Shown: positions 10,700 through 22,365, counted from the first letter of the stretch. The stretch is 64,000 bases of DNA from Nageia nagi (GCA_050084985.1 JBITNC010000002.1:39990001-40054000); one strand, 5' to 3'. Notes: a model not told the origin generated them from the sequence alone. Numbers and translations: made by a program.

Positions 10700-12317
10700 A
10701 AGCAGACAATGACACTAGCCAATTGCTACTCACACGAAACCCACCTGCTTTTCACAGACCTAACATTGATTGTTCAATCTTTTAAGAAGCATTAAAAAAA
10801 TTTTGCTCTAAATATTATATAAAAAATATATTTTTCTTTTGACTGTAAGCTATCCTAGATCTTGATATATATATGGTAAGTAAAATATAATCATTAAACT
10901 ACAAAAATATGTTTGATTCATATGTTTGATCCATATACTAAATCTGTAAAAATAGGATATAACCATTAAACCTTCAAATATGTTGAAACTTGAACAAGTA
11001 AAATGTTTTTATCTATATAAGACTATTAAACCATCAGAAAATAAGAAGATTTTAAAAATAAATCTCCACTACAAAAACCATCTACTTCTTCAATCGATCT
11101 CCATTAGTGAAATTACCCTCTTTATCAATGTCAGTAGATTTTTCCAATCACTCACTTTACCAATCTAACTGAATGGTTTGTATGCAAACTCTTGATAAAC
11201 TTCAAAATCTTAAATTTTTTAAAACACTTCGCATTAAACTGTCCCAAAAACTATTATATATTTATTGAAATCAAACAGCATATATTACTTCATGAAAAAG
11301 AACTTTCCTTACGTTTTTTTCAAAAAGAGAAGTTACAACGCTATAGAGAAACTTAATCCCCATGAGCCATCATATTTACCGTTTTCACTGGGAATAATTT
11401 CTTCTACTATATATTACAATGTATTAGCTTAATCATAGTGTTCATGAGAAATCTCAGGGCCTTGAACTCTGAGCTTCTGCTACGGAAATGGGTAAGATTT
11501 TTGATACTCTAGAACAAACCTGACGAGGTGCCTGAATATATAGGCGGAGCTTTCTTATGCTTACCACAAATTGTAAGTGTGGTTTATCCTAGAAGATCAT
11601 ATTTCCAACAAAATATATTTTTGAGATGCAGAGGGATTCCCATGAACGATTGGATTCTGTTGATTTCATGACGTCAGCGAACAATAATTTAGATGTTGTT
11701 TACATAGATCTCATGCCCTCTTTGCAACAAAGAGTCATCTGTGACCATAAATGTCGCATCTCATGCTTTTATCTTTTTGCGCGCTGGTTTTTTCAATCAC
11801 CTGAAGCAGTGATTTGATATTATCTAAAAAGACAACAAGAAAGGATTCACGATGGAGATAGAGAATAGCTTTTGGTGGGACATTCATAACCCCACACATT
11901 TGGATGGCAAATATTGCATTTGAATTTGTTATGATTAACTAAATTTGCAACGATGATTTTTAAATTATAGTTTTTAATTATGAATTTAAAAATTATAGTT
12001 TTTAATGATGAATTTGTTATGAATTAAATAATATTTGCAATGATAATTTTTAAATATTAATATTCAGTAAATATTTTTCAATAGAAGGGTAATTAAATTA
12101 ACATTCAAACTTTTAAAGAATGTTGGGATTTCATTAATATGGTCATAGTGGAAATTACTTACATTATCAATTCATTTTTTGATTCATTTTTATGTAAATT
12201 TTATTAGTTCTTATATTAGTTTTGTGATTTAAATTTTAGTTTTATAATTGTTATTTTGAAATTGGTTGTAAGTTCATTATATGTAAGAGTTCTTTTGACA
12301 TAATTTATCAATCATTG
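10700..12317. other. intergenic; short unrecognised non-AT-rich island at about 11440-11820
   Basis: Most of this is AT-rich with no coding pattern. The part from about 11440 to 11820 is less AT-rich, keeps a 63-codon open frame (11626-11817) and contains the palindrome TGACGTCA around 11670. I could not match the translation on either strand to a family. It may be a diverged gene or transposon scrap. From 11930 to 12110 there are imperfect repeats of AATTTGTTATGAATTAAAT-like sequence. Confidence 0.4.
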
Positions 12318-12545
12318 AAATGTCGTAAGGTATTAGTGTAGTGGTAAAGGCTCTTGATTTTCCTTTGGGAGGTCATGCGTTCCAATCCCACAAGCCAAAG
12401 AAAGGAACCTATACCTAAGTGGAGGGGTGATAAAAGAAGTGGTAAAACTTAGCTAGGTGTTGGTAAAGGCCAACAAGGGTTTCCTACATGATAGGTTATA
12501 AGGACTCTATTACACACACATAGATATAGATTCCTTGGATCTAAC
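12318..12545 (+). mobile_element. tRNA-derived SINE
   Basis: The segment 12328-12350 (GGTATTAGTGTAGTGGTAAA) resembles a Pol III A box. About 30 nt on, GGTCATGCGTTCCAATCCC at 12371-12389 resembles a B box, at tRNA-like spacing. There is no tRNA anticodon-arm or acceptor-stem pairing, and a tRNA-unrelated body follows (about 12395-12545). This fits a plant SINE of the Au-like type. Ends and target duplication are not resolved. In the family the RNA is copied by LINE machinery; a LINE ORF1 relic lies just downstream. Confidence 0.55.
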
Positions 12546-12589
12546 CTAAAATTTAAATAATTTTTTGAAATGAGTGAAGCATTTTGCAG

Positions 12590-13756
12590 GTGCAAGAGTC
12601 ACAGGGGATCTTGAGTAAGTCCGTCAACAAGGTGATGTGTCGATTAGAGAGTTAGCAAAGGAAGGTGTAACATTTGATGGGTTTTCCAAGTCAAAGGAGA
12701 AGAAGTTTTTAGATAAAAGGGTCCCATCATGGATCAAGAAGGGATACGCAACTGAGGTGACAGAGAAAGTTATTCCAAAGAAATGGACTTATTCCCAAGT
12801 GATCAATGACTTTTGTTAGGCTATGATTCTACCACCACTAATAAGTACCCATAAACTTAAAGCTAAGGATGGTAATATGATGATTCCCCTTGCTATTATA
12901 GATACAATGAAGGTAGAAGGAACCTTCAATTTGGTGGGAAAATTTCGTAGTTCTAGACTAAACATGGATGCATTGCAATACTGGCCTTTTAATCAATGGA
13001 GACCAATAAGGTTTATGAACATCATGGCCATACCAAATAGCATTTTCATGATTAAACTCTATCAGGATTAAGATATGTACAAATTTTTGAATGGAGATCC
13101 ATGGATGCTTGGTAAGAGGGATTTGTATCTAAGAAAATGGGATATGAACTGCAATCCCTATACACAAAGCATAGATTTGAAAGTGATTTAGGTGCGACTC
13201 CCAAATCTATCATTTTAATTTTGGCACAAAGAAGTTCTAATCAAAATAGCTAATCATGTTAAAATCTTTACAACCATTATTAATACACAAGAATGAGAAC
13301 CTAAATGATCTTTGCCATGATCTATGTCAATGTAAACATACAGGTTGAACTTTCAGAGACTATAAACTTGGTTTCAAAAGTGGAAAAATGGACATAAAGA
13401 TTTGAATATGAGAACCCACTAATGAGATGTAATAAATGTAACAAAAGGGGGCATATCTCTAGTTACTGTCTAGAAGGGAGAAAGAAAGGAAAGGCTACCA
13501 ATGTATGGTAGGAAAAGGATGGGGGAAAGATCAATCAAGCAACCACATCTAGAGGAAAAGAGGTGGAATAAGAAATAAAGGAAATAGAGAGTACTTATAT
13601 TGAATGATCAATAGTTATATTTCAAGAGCCATATGAGGAAATAAGGGAACCCTTAGTTGAAGATGTAGCGAAAAACCCTATGCCCATTGGGATGTAAGCA
13701 ATAGATAAGGAAACTAAGGAAGAATAAGATGGAACAATTGGCAAGGAGATAGTAGC
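12590..13756 (+). pseudogene. LINE ORF1 remnant (DUF4283-like plus CCHC knuckle), 5' part
   Basis: The translation shows the plant non-LTR ORF1 pattern: KKWTYSQVIND, then FNLVGKFRSSRLNMDALQYW, then MYKFLNGDPWMLGKRDLYL, then VRLPNL and FWHKEVLIKIAN. These match the DUF4283 domain followed by the conserved LPNLP/FWxxE region. A perfect C-x2-C-x4-H-x4-C knuckle (CNKCNKRGHISSYC) lies at 13428-13469, in a different frame from the upstream part, so a frameshift separates them. Stops occur at 12817, 13069 and elsewhere. The sequence is cut at 13756 by copia element 2 and resumes at 20728. In the family ORF1 binds the LINE RNA. Confidence 0.75.
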
Positions 13757-14248
13757 TGTTGGAATGTATAATTCATTATTGTAAAGGTTTGTATTAAATC
13801 TTCTATGTAAGTTCACTAATACTTAAGGATATTATTTGATACCTTAAGTATTTAAGTGAATATGATAATGTAACTTGTCCTACACTCCATGTCATGAGCA
13901 TGCCCCTTGGGTAAAAGGATGTGCATGTCATGCTTTTGTACATTGGATAAAAGGGTGATCCAAAGAAGGATTTTGGCCTATAAATAGAAGGCTTTCTTTG
14001 TGATCACACACCAATTGTGGAGTAAAGTTATGCTATAGGATATAAGTGTAGGAGTTGAGATTAAGAGGATTGTAAGAGAGTTGTATTTATGATTGAAGTA
14101 AAGATTTAGTTAGTGGATGTACTCCTAGTTAGAGGAACCACTTATATCTTGTGTTATGAGATTGCTTTGTGAGTTTGTTAGATGTAATTGTGAGCTTTCA
14201 TATGATCTTAGTTGATTATGAATTATCTTGTTAGTGTTAGTTCCTTCA
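13757..14248 (+). repeat. 5' LTR of copia element 2
   Basis: 492 bp starting TGTTGG and ending TTCA. A TATA-like TATAAATA at 13979-13986 marks the probable U3/R promoter. It matches the 3' LTR at 20230-20722 along its whole length. Confidence 0.95.
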
Positions 14249-14251
14249 AAT

Positions 14252-14263
14252 TGGTATCAAAGC
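14252..14263 (+). other. primer binding site of copia element 2
   Basis: TGGTATCAAAGC lies three bases after the LTR. It differs at one position from TGGTATCAGAGC, the complement of the 3' end of plant initiator Met-tRNA, the usual copia primer. Confidence 0.85.
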
Positions 14264-14350
14264 TTGGTGTGGAAGCTCTTCTTCTTAGTGTGAAGCTCTT
14301 CTTCAATGTGTGGAAGCTCTTCAATGTGTGGAAGCTCTTCTTCCTTCAAT
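14264..14350 (+). repeat. short tandem GGAAGCTCTTC repeats after the primer site
   Basis: The motif GTGTGGAAGCTCTTC or a close variant recurs four times between 14264 and 14345. Related copies follow the primer site of element 4 (45071-45165). The role is unknown; the repeats sit at the beginning of the RNA leader. Confidence 0.8.
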
Positions 14351-14821
14351 TTTAAGGTCTTGTTGAGGTAAATTCAAGAGAAGGTATAACCTCCTTCATA
14401 TAATCTCCTACTTAACCCTTAAGTTAAATAGTGCATGCTTCTTACTTAATTTATTGGAATGGTGCATACTTACTTAAATTTTTAAAGCTATGTGAATAAT
14501 ACATATTTTTGCTTAATGCTTAAAGCATAAATTTTTTTTAATGCATGCTCAAGGACTTAAAATTTTTTAATATGCATGCTTATGACTTAAGAATGCATGT
14601 TGAGTATTTAGTTTTATGCAAAGTATGGAATGGATTTGTACAAAATAAGTGATGATGTAAAAATATCCTTTAAGGGTTGGTAAACAAAACCCATTAGACA
14701 CTTAGGTTTCAAATTTTTGCATGGATGATATTTTTAACTTATGCTTTTTTACTTCATATTTTACACTTTGATTTATTTGCTTATGCAAATAAAAACATAA
14801 ACATTGATATGAGCAACCTCT

Positions 14822-15225
14822 TAAAATGAACACATCCGCACATACATTTCACAACATGACTTGTTTGAAGAGCCATGAGGTGAGGATAGGTGAACTGGAG
14901 CCTTTAAGTTTGACGGTCCAAATGGTGAAAAGTTCATACTTCTTAATTACCCCTAAGTCCTCTATTGGTTTGGACATAACTCTATTAGATGGACAGGCAT
15001 GTGTATAGTGATACCACATGTTCGCACATCCATTTAGGGATTATCCTAATAACCTAGAAGGAAAACTTGAAACCTAATAAAGATTAATAATTTGATCAAC
15101 CCAATAGAACCTTAGAAAATAGCTAGTACTTCTCCTTGTGAGAGTATATTGCTACCCAAGGAGAACGAGTTGAGGATTTGTAGGACCTAGACTCCTCTTG
15201 TGTGGGCATCCAGGTGAAGGCCTAA
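14822..15225 (+). other. conserved noncoding leader block (element 2 copy)
   Basis: This stretch aligns along its length with 47803-48217 in element 4 and the reverse complement of 27690-28095 in element 3. The ATGs and stops are not shared, so it is conserved as nucleic acid. It contains a hairpin CATGTG (14998-15003)/CACATG (15015-15020) with GATAC in the loop. It starts about 570 nt after the primer site and ends about 235 nt before gag. A packaging, dimerisation or translation-related RNA structure is possible but not shown. Confidence 0.8.
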
Positions 15226-15460
15226 TTTTAGATAAGAAAATAAGCCTCAATAATATCACTCTACATCTATAGTTCTTGAGATGAGAAATGTATTTTGGTA
15301 CATGGGTTATTATTTGAATTGTAAAACATTTGCACTTATGAATCAAATCAAGCATATCTTAATGTTAAATATAACATGTATTATTTACTTGGTTAAAACT
15401 TAATATTTAATATTATTTATTGAAACCACATGCTTATTATTTCAAATTCTTATGTAGAAA

Positions 15461-18400
15461 ATGGAAGAATATTTTTTACCCAAACACAATCTTGATGGTT
15501 TTAACTATGAGATTTAGGAACCTTGAATGAGAACAAAATTACAGGTAAAGAAACTTTGGCAAATAGTAAATGAGAACCTTGTACCTCCTATGGAAGAGAA
15601 GGCACTAGAGGCTTACAACACAAAGAATGAGTTGGCAACCTTCATGATTTATTATACAATTTTAAATGATGTGCTCCTAATGATTTCCTCTTCAACCTTA
15701 GCAAAGGAAGCATGGGATAAGCTTAAATAAATCTACCTTGGTTCAAACTTTTCAAGAAGGTTTACCATTATTCAAAAGTTACTTAATTCTCATCAAGGGA
15801 AAGATGAAAATATGGCTATATAATTGAATAAAATCATTGATATAAGGACTTAACTTGTTGCTTATAGGTGCAATTAGATCAATGATGAGTTCATAGTCTT
15901 CATCATTCTTTAAAGACTCTCTTCAAAGTTTGAAAACTTTGTAATAGTTATGAAAACAAGACTTGATGATGAAGAAGAAGTCATCTCCCTTGAGAACCTA
16001 TCTAGGTACTTATTGAAGCATGAGAAAACCCTTAACAATAAGGTGTTGATTTTTTCTCCTAAGGATAATAATGTTACCCTTGGTGCAACCAAAACTCTTT
16101 TCAAGAAGAAGTTCAATAAACAAAAGAAATCTTATCCTTTTTCCTTCAAAAGGTTTAACAAAAAAGGTAATGGCTCCAACAGCAATAGGAATAATAGAAA
16201 CAACAACCATAGCAACAAGAACAATGGTAACAATAATCATTTCAAGTAAAGAGATGGAAAAGGCAAAGCAAACACTCCTTATCTTAAGAAAAAGTTTGAT
16301 AGAAATTATAACTATTGTGGCATTCAAGGTCACAAAGAAGTTGATTGCTACAAAAATAAAAGAGAGAAAAAGAACAAAGATAATGGAAATGTAAAGAACT
16401 ACAAAGGAAAAAAATATTCATGCTAATTTTACTATGATGCTCTACTCCCTATCTTGCTCTTTTTCATTTGAATGGATTGTTGACTCTGGTTGCACTAATT
16501 ACCTATGTTTTAAAAAAGAAAAGTTTGAGAACTTTCACAATTATAAAAAAGATGTTGTTGTGATAGGTGATAACTCTACGCTTGAAGTCCAAGGAATTGG
16601 GAGTGTGCTAATTTAAGAAAAGGTTCTTGAAAATGTTCTCTATGTTCCTAAGTTAAGGATGAACCTTCTCTTCATGATCCAAGTTGCTAGAAAAAGGTAA
16701 TATTTTGAGTTTGACTCTCAAGCTTGGTGCATTAAGAAAGGACTTGCCACTTTGGTTAAAGGATTTGTGAAAGATGACCTCTACATTATGGATCAAGTTC
16801 CATCAAAAATGTGTCTTGCTTTTAGTGTGTGTTCTAAAGGTAATCTTTGGCACCATCATTTAGCGCACCTTAACCATAAGATTATTTAAGTCATAAAAAA
16901 TTAAGAACTTGTGGAAGGTTTGCCTTCAATTTCTCCTTCGATGGTCTATATAAGAAGTGCATTCTTGATAAGATGCATAGATACAATTTTTACAAAGATA
17001 AGGTAACAAGAGCATCTCAACCTCTTAAACTTATGCATTCATATTTGATGGGTCCATTTCAGACTAAGTCGCTTGGAGGAGCATCTTACATCTTGATCTT
17101 CATTGATGACTTTAGTAGGATGACCTTTGGGTATCTACTTGAGCACAAAGATCAAATATTTTAAAGTTTTAAGGTTTTTAAGGCCTTTGTTTAAAATCAA
17201 ACTAACCTTAAAATCAAGATGTTGAGATCAAATAATAGAACAGAATATAACAATAATAAGTTCAATAACTATTGTGCTAAGTATGAAATTAAGAGGTAGT
17301 TTACGATTCCTTACACTCCTTAGCAAAATGATGTTACCAAAAAAAATAGAATAATTATGGAGATGGCTAGATGCATATTGGGTGATCTTCCTAAGTTCTT
17401 ATGGGATGAAGCTATGAGCACTACTATTTACACCATGAATAGGTTTACCACAAAAGTCATTTAGAGTAAAACTACTTTTGAAGCATGGTCAAAAAGAAAA
17501 CCTAACATTTTTCACCTTAGGGTGTTTGGTTATGAAGCTTTCTCCTATATTATTTATGAGAAAAGGAAGAAGTTGGATAAAAAAGCTAAAAAATACATCT
17601 TTGTGGGTTATGATAGTCAGCATAGAGGCTACAGGCTTTACTCTCCAATCTATAAAGTAGTATTCATTTTAAAGCATGTAAAGTTCAATGAAATTCTTGA
17701 AGAATCAACTTCTAATGAGAATATTAATGATCTAGAGGACTCTTCAATTGCTCCTAGCTGGTTGGATATTGATATAGATAAGTCACCTTAGAAATAAAAT
17801 TCTTCAACATAAAGGGTAGTAAAGAGCATGACCTTGAACAAATCTTTAATTACCAAAATTGATAATAAACATGAGCCTGCAACCTTCAAAAAAGCTTCTA
17901 AACATGAGTGCTAGATGGAAGCCATGAAAGTCAAGTATGGGATGCTTATGAAAAATAAAACTTGGGACTTGGTTCCTTATCCCAATGAAAAAAATATGAT
18001 TGGCAATAAGTGGATCTACAATGTCAAGTTTAATTTATTAGGAGATATTGAGAAATACAAGGCAAGGTTAGTAGCTAAAGGCTTTGCTCAAAAATATGAT
18101 GTAGATTATAAGAAAAATTTTGCTCCTGTGGTAAATATGCCTATTGTAAGAGTTATTCTTACTCTTTATACAGTCAAAGATGGAAAGTTTTTCAACTTGA
18201 TGTTAAAAGTGCATTTCTCAATGGTGACTTAGATGTAGAAATCTTCATGAATCAACCAAAAGGGTTTATTATGGAAGGTAAAGAGTCCTTTGTGTGCAAG
18301 TTAAAAAAATTCATTGTATGGACTTAAGTAAGCACTTAGAGCCTGGTATAGAAAGATTTTAGGGTACTTTGCAGATATTGGATTCTCCAAGTGTTTTTTT

Positions 18401-19420
18401 GACTCTGATCTATATGTGCTCAATCAATAAAAATACATGGTCTTAATTCTCCTTTATGTGGATGATCTTTTGATTACTGAGAGTAATGATGAAATCATTC
18501 AATATTACATATCTAAACTTAAGGTAGCATTTGAAATGACTAATCTTGGTCTCTTGCATTACTATCTTGGAATGCAAGTGTATCAATATAAGGATTGTAC
18601 TTACCTTAGTCAATCTAAGTATATATTAGACATCTTACAGAAGTTTGAAATGGGGGAGTGTATATATGCTATGATCCCAATCTCTCTTAGAATCATTATT
18701 TTTTTAAGCTTCAACTCTCAGTTAACTAATGCTACAGCTTACAGGTAATTAATTGGTAGTCTTTTATATTTGAATATATCCAAGCCAAATATTACCTTTG
18801 CAGTAAATTTAATAGCATAATTCATGTAGAAACCTTATGTTAAGCACCTCAATGTTGTTAAGCAAATTTTGAGGTATGTTGTAGAGAATAATAATCTTAC
18901 TCTTAAGTATTCTAAGTTGGACTTATTTATTCTCTCTAGATTCTCAGATTCTGATTATGGGGAAGATAGAGATGACAAGAAGTCAACCTTTGCATATATG
19001 TTTAGCATTGGTTCAAGTGCTATCTCTTGGGCTTTCAATAAGTAGCCTACTATTTTTCTTTCCATCATAAAAGCTAAATATCATACCATGTCTATTGTAG
19101 CCTAGGAATCCATTTGGCTAAGGCATATTTTAAAAAAAATTGGGTATGAGCAATGTGGCACATCTTTAATTTATTTAGACAATCAATTAGCTATTTTTTT
19201 AGCTAAGAATCTTATATTCCACTAGAGTACAAAACATGTGAAAATATATGCTCATTTTATCAAGGAGAAGGTTCTTGATGACATCATACACTTAGAGTAT
19301 TGTCCATCCACCTTGAACTCCACTAATTTGTTCACCAAGCCTCTCTTAAAAGCTTAGTTCTATAAGATTAGGGATGCTATCAAATTGGTGAAGTTTCCCT
19401 CAAGGGGGAGTGAAGTTTGA
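15461..19420 (+). pseudogene. gag-pol polyprotein remnant of copia element 2
   Basis: A start at 15461 gives MEEYFLPKHNLDGFNYEI, the gag N-terminus. A UBN2-type gag domain follows, with KEAWDKLK and KTRLDDEEEVISLENLSR. The zinc knuckle near 16305-16350 has Tyr in place of the first Cys. The protease keeps its DSG site (16482-16490). The pre-integrase zinc region, integrase core (FIDDFSRMTFGYLLEHKDQ), RT with intact YVDD (18465-18476) and RNase H follow. The end is SRGSEV with TGA at 19418-19420. Many stops and several frameshifts, for example near 16250, make it non-functional. Confidence 0.95.
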
Positions 19421-19509
19421 ATTCTTATGTTCAATTCATATTTGTGATGAAAACTTCATGCTTAGGAGGATTTTGTGTTGTAAAGTGTTGATTTTGTTGT
19501 ACACCTTCA

Positions 19510-19770
19510 TGGTAAGTTCACTCTAAATGAGAAATTTACTGTACAAATTGGCCAATCTAGCACTGTTCAATTATCCATGTGTGAGGAACTCTTATGTGTC
19601 TTTTAGCACTATTCAGTTATCCATATGTGAGGAACTCATATGTGCATACTCTATTTTTATTCAATCTAGCACTGTTCAATTATCCATGTGTAAGGAACTC
19701 TTATGTGTCTTTTAATACTATTCAGTTATCCATATGTGAGAAACTCATATGTGCATTTTCTATTTTGTAA
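19510..19770 (+). repeat. tandem hairpin-forming repeats in 3' noncoding region of element 2
   Basis: Two types of unit alternate, giving two copies of a larger unit of about 118 bp. One type carries TATCCATGTGTGAGGAACTC, the other TATCCATATGTGAGGAACTC. The second type forms a stem CATATGTGAG / CTCATATGTG around GAA, allowing G-T pairs. The array begins about 90 nt after the pol stop. It is analogous in position to the array in element 4. Confidence 0.75.
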
Positions 19771-19794
19771 TGATAATCAATAAATATTTTATAT

Positions 19795-20229
19795 ATAGTA
19801 GGTGACTATAAGTTTTTTGGCATGGCATCTTTGTGATGACTTATAGTGCACCATTGATTAGTTTATGATGGCATTTGTGTGATTCATCTATCCTTATTGA
19901 TATGAATATGATGTATCTAATTGATCTTGTTATTTGATTTGCTTATGACTTGCAAGTTCCTTTGAGATTGCACATTACTTACATTAGGTATGCAAGCTCT
20001 TGGAGACTCTTCATGACTTCTAGAGGGATGACTACTTCATGTACATTGAAATCGGTTATGGTTAATGATTATATTTGGCAAAGTAGTGATTCTCAAACTA
20101 GATCTTTTCTTATTTCACAAATATGTAAAAAGTTCTCATATATGTTGTATCTATTTGGAGGAGAACTCTTTTACTTTCTCTTCTTCTTCTCTCTTACTCG
20201 CTCTATCCCAATATTGCATTAAGGGAGAG
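19795..20229 (+). other. conserved 3' noncoding block and polypurine tract of element 2
   Basis: The block starts at GGTGACTATAAG and matches 52744-53183 of element 4 in order. A CT-rich stretch (CTTTCTCTTCTTCTTCTCTC) precedes the polypurine tract AAGGGAGAG at 20221-20229, which abuts the 3' LTR. The PPT primes plus-strand synthesis in this family. Confidence 0.85.
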
Positions 20230-20722
20230 TGTTGGAATGTATAATGCATTATTGTAAAGGTTTGTACTAAATCTTCTATGTGAGTTCACTAATACTTAAG
20301 GGTATCATTTGATACCTTAAGTATTTAAGTGAATATGATAATATAACTTGTCCTACACTCCATTTCATGAGCATTCCCCTTAGGTAAAAGGATGTGCATG
20401 TCATGCTTTTGTACATTGGATAAAAGGGTGATCCAAGAGATATTTTGGACTATAAATAGAAGGATCCCTCTTTGTGATCACACACCAATTATGGAGTAAA
20501 GTTATGCTATAGGATAAAAGTGTAGGAGTTGAGATTAGGAGGATTGTAAGAGAGTTGTATTTGTGATTGAAGTAAAGATCTACTTAGTGGATGTACTCTT
20601 AATTGGAGGAACCACTTACATCTTGTGTTATGAGATTGCTTTGTGAGTTTATTAAATGTAATTATGATATTTCATGTGATCTTAGTTTATTATAAATTAT
20701 CTTATTAGTGTTAGTTCCTCCA
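20230..20722 (+). repeat. 3' LTR of copia element 2
   Basis: 493 bp, starts TGTTGG, ends CTCCA, with a TATA-like TATAAATA at 20451-20458. It is followed by the GTAGC target duplication at 20723-20727. Confidence 0.95.
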
Positions 20723-20727
20723 GTAGC

Positions 20728-21300
20728 CTCTAACATAGGAGTAGAACTAGAAAACCCAAAATATGTGAGCATGCAAAGGGCGAAAGAAAAAATTATGGAA
20801 TCATAAGAGGGTATGAAGGTAGAAGTAGTCTTAGGCATTCAATGGGAAATAATTAAAAAAAAAATATTAGACATTATGAATGGATTGGAAGAAGAAAAAT
20901 CTAAGCAAGTTGAGGAACTTAGAAAGGAGGCAATTAGATAAATATCCATGGAAACCAATGAAGAATCTATTCTAGCAACTCCATTAAGGCTTACAAGGCA
21001 ATAGAAGAAATCCATTATGGATGTAGGGAAGGAATCAAGAGGGATATCCTCTTTGAAGAAGATTAGGAAAATAAAAACAACAAGAAACATTTAAAGAGGA
21101 GTGCAAAACATCTTATCAATAGGAAGGGGTAGGAAGAAACAATGCCCCAATCGTAATCATTAAGATTGTTGAAAGTCAGTTGGAGGATGTTCAAGCCTAT
21201 GTGAAAGTGATAGATGCTGAATACTATTAGTTGTTTTGTGATTATTTGGTATGTCAATTTTTTTCGATAAGGGTAAAAAATATTTACAATGGGTTGTCAA
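20728..21300 (+). pseudogene. LINE ORF1 remnant, 3' part after element 2
   Basis: This is the continuation of the LINE ORF1 relic across the element 2 insertion. The translation is charged and Lys/Glu-rich, with a coiled-coil-like stretch (ILDIMNGLEEEKSKQVEELR) and basic runs such as KKIRKIKTTRN, typical of the tail after the CCHC knuckle. No endonuclease or RT domain of ORF2 is recognisable after it. Assignment is by position and composition. Confidence 0.45.
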
Positions 21301-21689
21301 TAAAATAGGGTCCCAAAACCTGTATATACATCAAAGTATAGATATTTTGTAGTATTACATTTGAAATAGAAAGTTAACACATAGTTTACCCATAGTTAAA
21401 TAAAATGCTATGGTCTATCATCTTTCTTCACTAGCTCCTGATCATACCAACCACATACTGGCTCCACTACTAAGCTCTAATCAACTTCAAAGTTTGAGTC
21501 TTTCTTATTGAAATAGTCCCAGAGAAGTTCCATTTCCATATTCGTTAGTCCTTCAAAATTTGGGATTGGGATGGCCGTAGGGATTTTTTTTTATTAGAAT
21601 CTAATTTCCATCGATCCCCACCAAGCTTCTATTTATTGTATCATAGATATTGAATTATCTTCATTTCTTGTCTAACTAAATGAACATCC

Positions 21690-22360
21690 CTTCATTATTT
21701 TCCACTCCTTCCAATTCATTCCTATTCCATAAATTTTTTAAGTTTCTTGTAGACTTTCTTGAATCTCATTTTAAAGATGAGAGTCTACAACTTACTTGGG
21801 CTAGTAGTCCTTTTAAGGGGCCTATTCCTTTGGGGGGTTTGGATGTCATCCATATTATCCTCATTTTGCTAGCTTTGGTATCCTATATGGGGATTAACCT
21901 CCCCATTCTTATCTTCAATTGCTAGGGGAGACCACTGCATGTCATCTAGTTTCTCTAAAGGAGCCTATAGATCTTCAAAAATATCCTCCTTCAACTAGCT
22001 TTGGGATCCATTAGGAGAATTTTCCTCCAACTCCATAATACTCATAGTGACTAAGGATCCTATTATTTCTTCCTTCATTTCATCTTATACCTCCATGTCT
22101 TTTTCTTATTCCATCTCTTCATCTATCCCTTCATCATCTTCAGAAGCCACCACAAATTTAACTCTTCTTGTAGACATAGCTTCATTATCACCTTATATCG
22201 ATATTGACTCCTCTAGGTTTGAAGAGATGATAATAATTAGGGAGGTGATAGGCTCCCTAGTTGGGGAAAGCCTTAGTTGTGAACTAATACTAGAAGCATC
22301 TATGGAAGCTAAGTCTACCAAAGGAGGTTCCAGCATCTATTGAATTAGATGCCTCACCCT
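21690..22360 (-). pseudogene. unrecognised acidic minus-strand coding remnant, 3' part
   Basis: Read leftward from 22360, the minus strand keeps a frame with scattered TAG/TAA stops and visible blocks such as MSTRRVKFVVASEDDEGIDE and DMQWSPLAIEDKNGEVNPH. It is Glu/Asp/Ser-rich. Dropping element 3 and one target-site copy, the frame is continuous with the minus-strand ORF at 30004-30345, so the two were one coding region before the insertion. I do not recognise the family. Confidence 0.5.
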
Positions 22361-22365
22361 TCTTT

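Larger units (their letters stand above)
4450..10700 (+). mobile_element. endogenous pararetrovirus (Caulimoviridae-like), decayed
   Basis: One strand carries, in order, a movement-protein-like region, a coiled-coil region, a capsid-like region with a zinc knuckle, aspartic protease, RT, RNase H and a TATA-bearing noncoding region. There is no integrase and no LTR pair. That order is typical of Caulimoviridae whose genes are joined in one or two long ORFs. Stops and frameshifts occur throughout and key catalytic residues are changed, so the copy is an inert fossil. Exact ends are not determined. Assignment to a genus such as the florendovirus or petuvirus-like groups would need a phylogeny. 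Confidence 0.85.
13757..20722 (+). mobile_element. Ty1/copia element 2, complete but decayed
   Basis: A full structure is visible: 5' LTR 13757-14248, primer site 14252-14263, noncoding leader, gag-pol remnant 15461-19420, tandem hairpin region, 3' noncoding block, PPT and 3' LTR 20230-20722. The 5-bp target duplication GTAGC flanks it at 13752-13756 and 20723-20727. Total length is 6966 bp. The LTRs differ at roughly 35 positions by eye, so this copy is clearly older than element 4. It is inserted in a LINE ORF1 relic. Confidence 0.95.

Noticed and set aside
12328-12390. tRNA gene
   Set aside because: A and B box-like sequences are present, but there are no acceptor or anticodon stems; a SINE head explains it better.
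14826-15008. 60-codon frame in the conserved leader of element 2
   Set aside because: The frame is not kept in the matching leaders of elements 3 and 4, so conservation is not coding.
16010-16394. Two 107-codon frames overlapping gag of element 2
   Set aside because: One is antisense and the other a shifted frame of the Asn/Lys-rich gag tail; neither has independent support.
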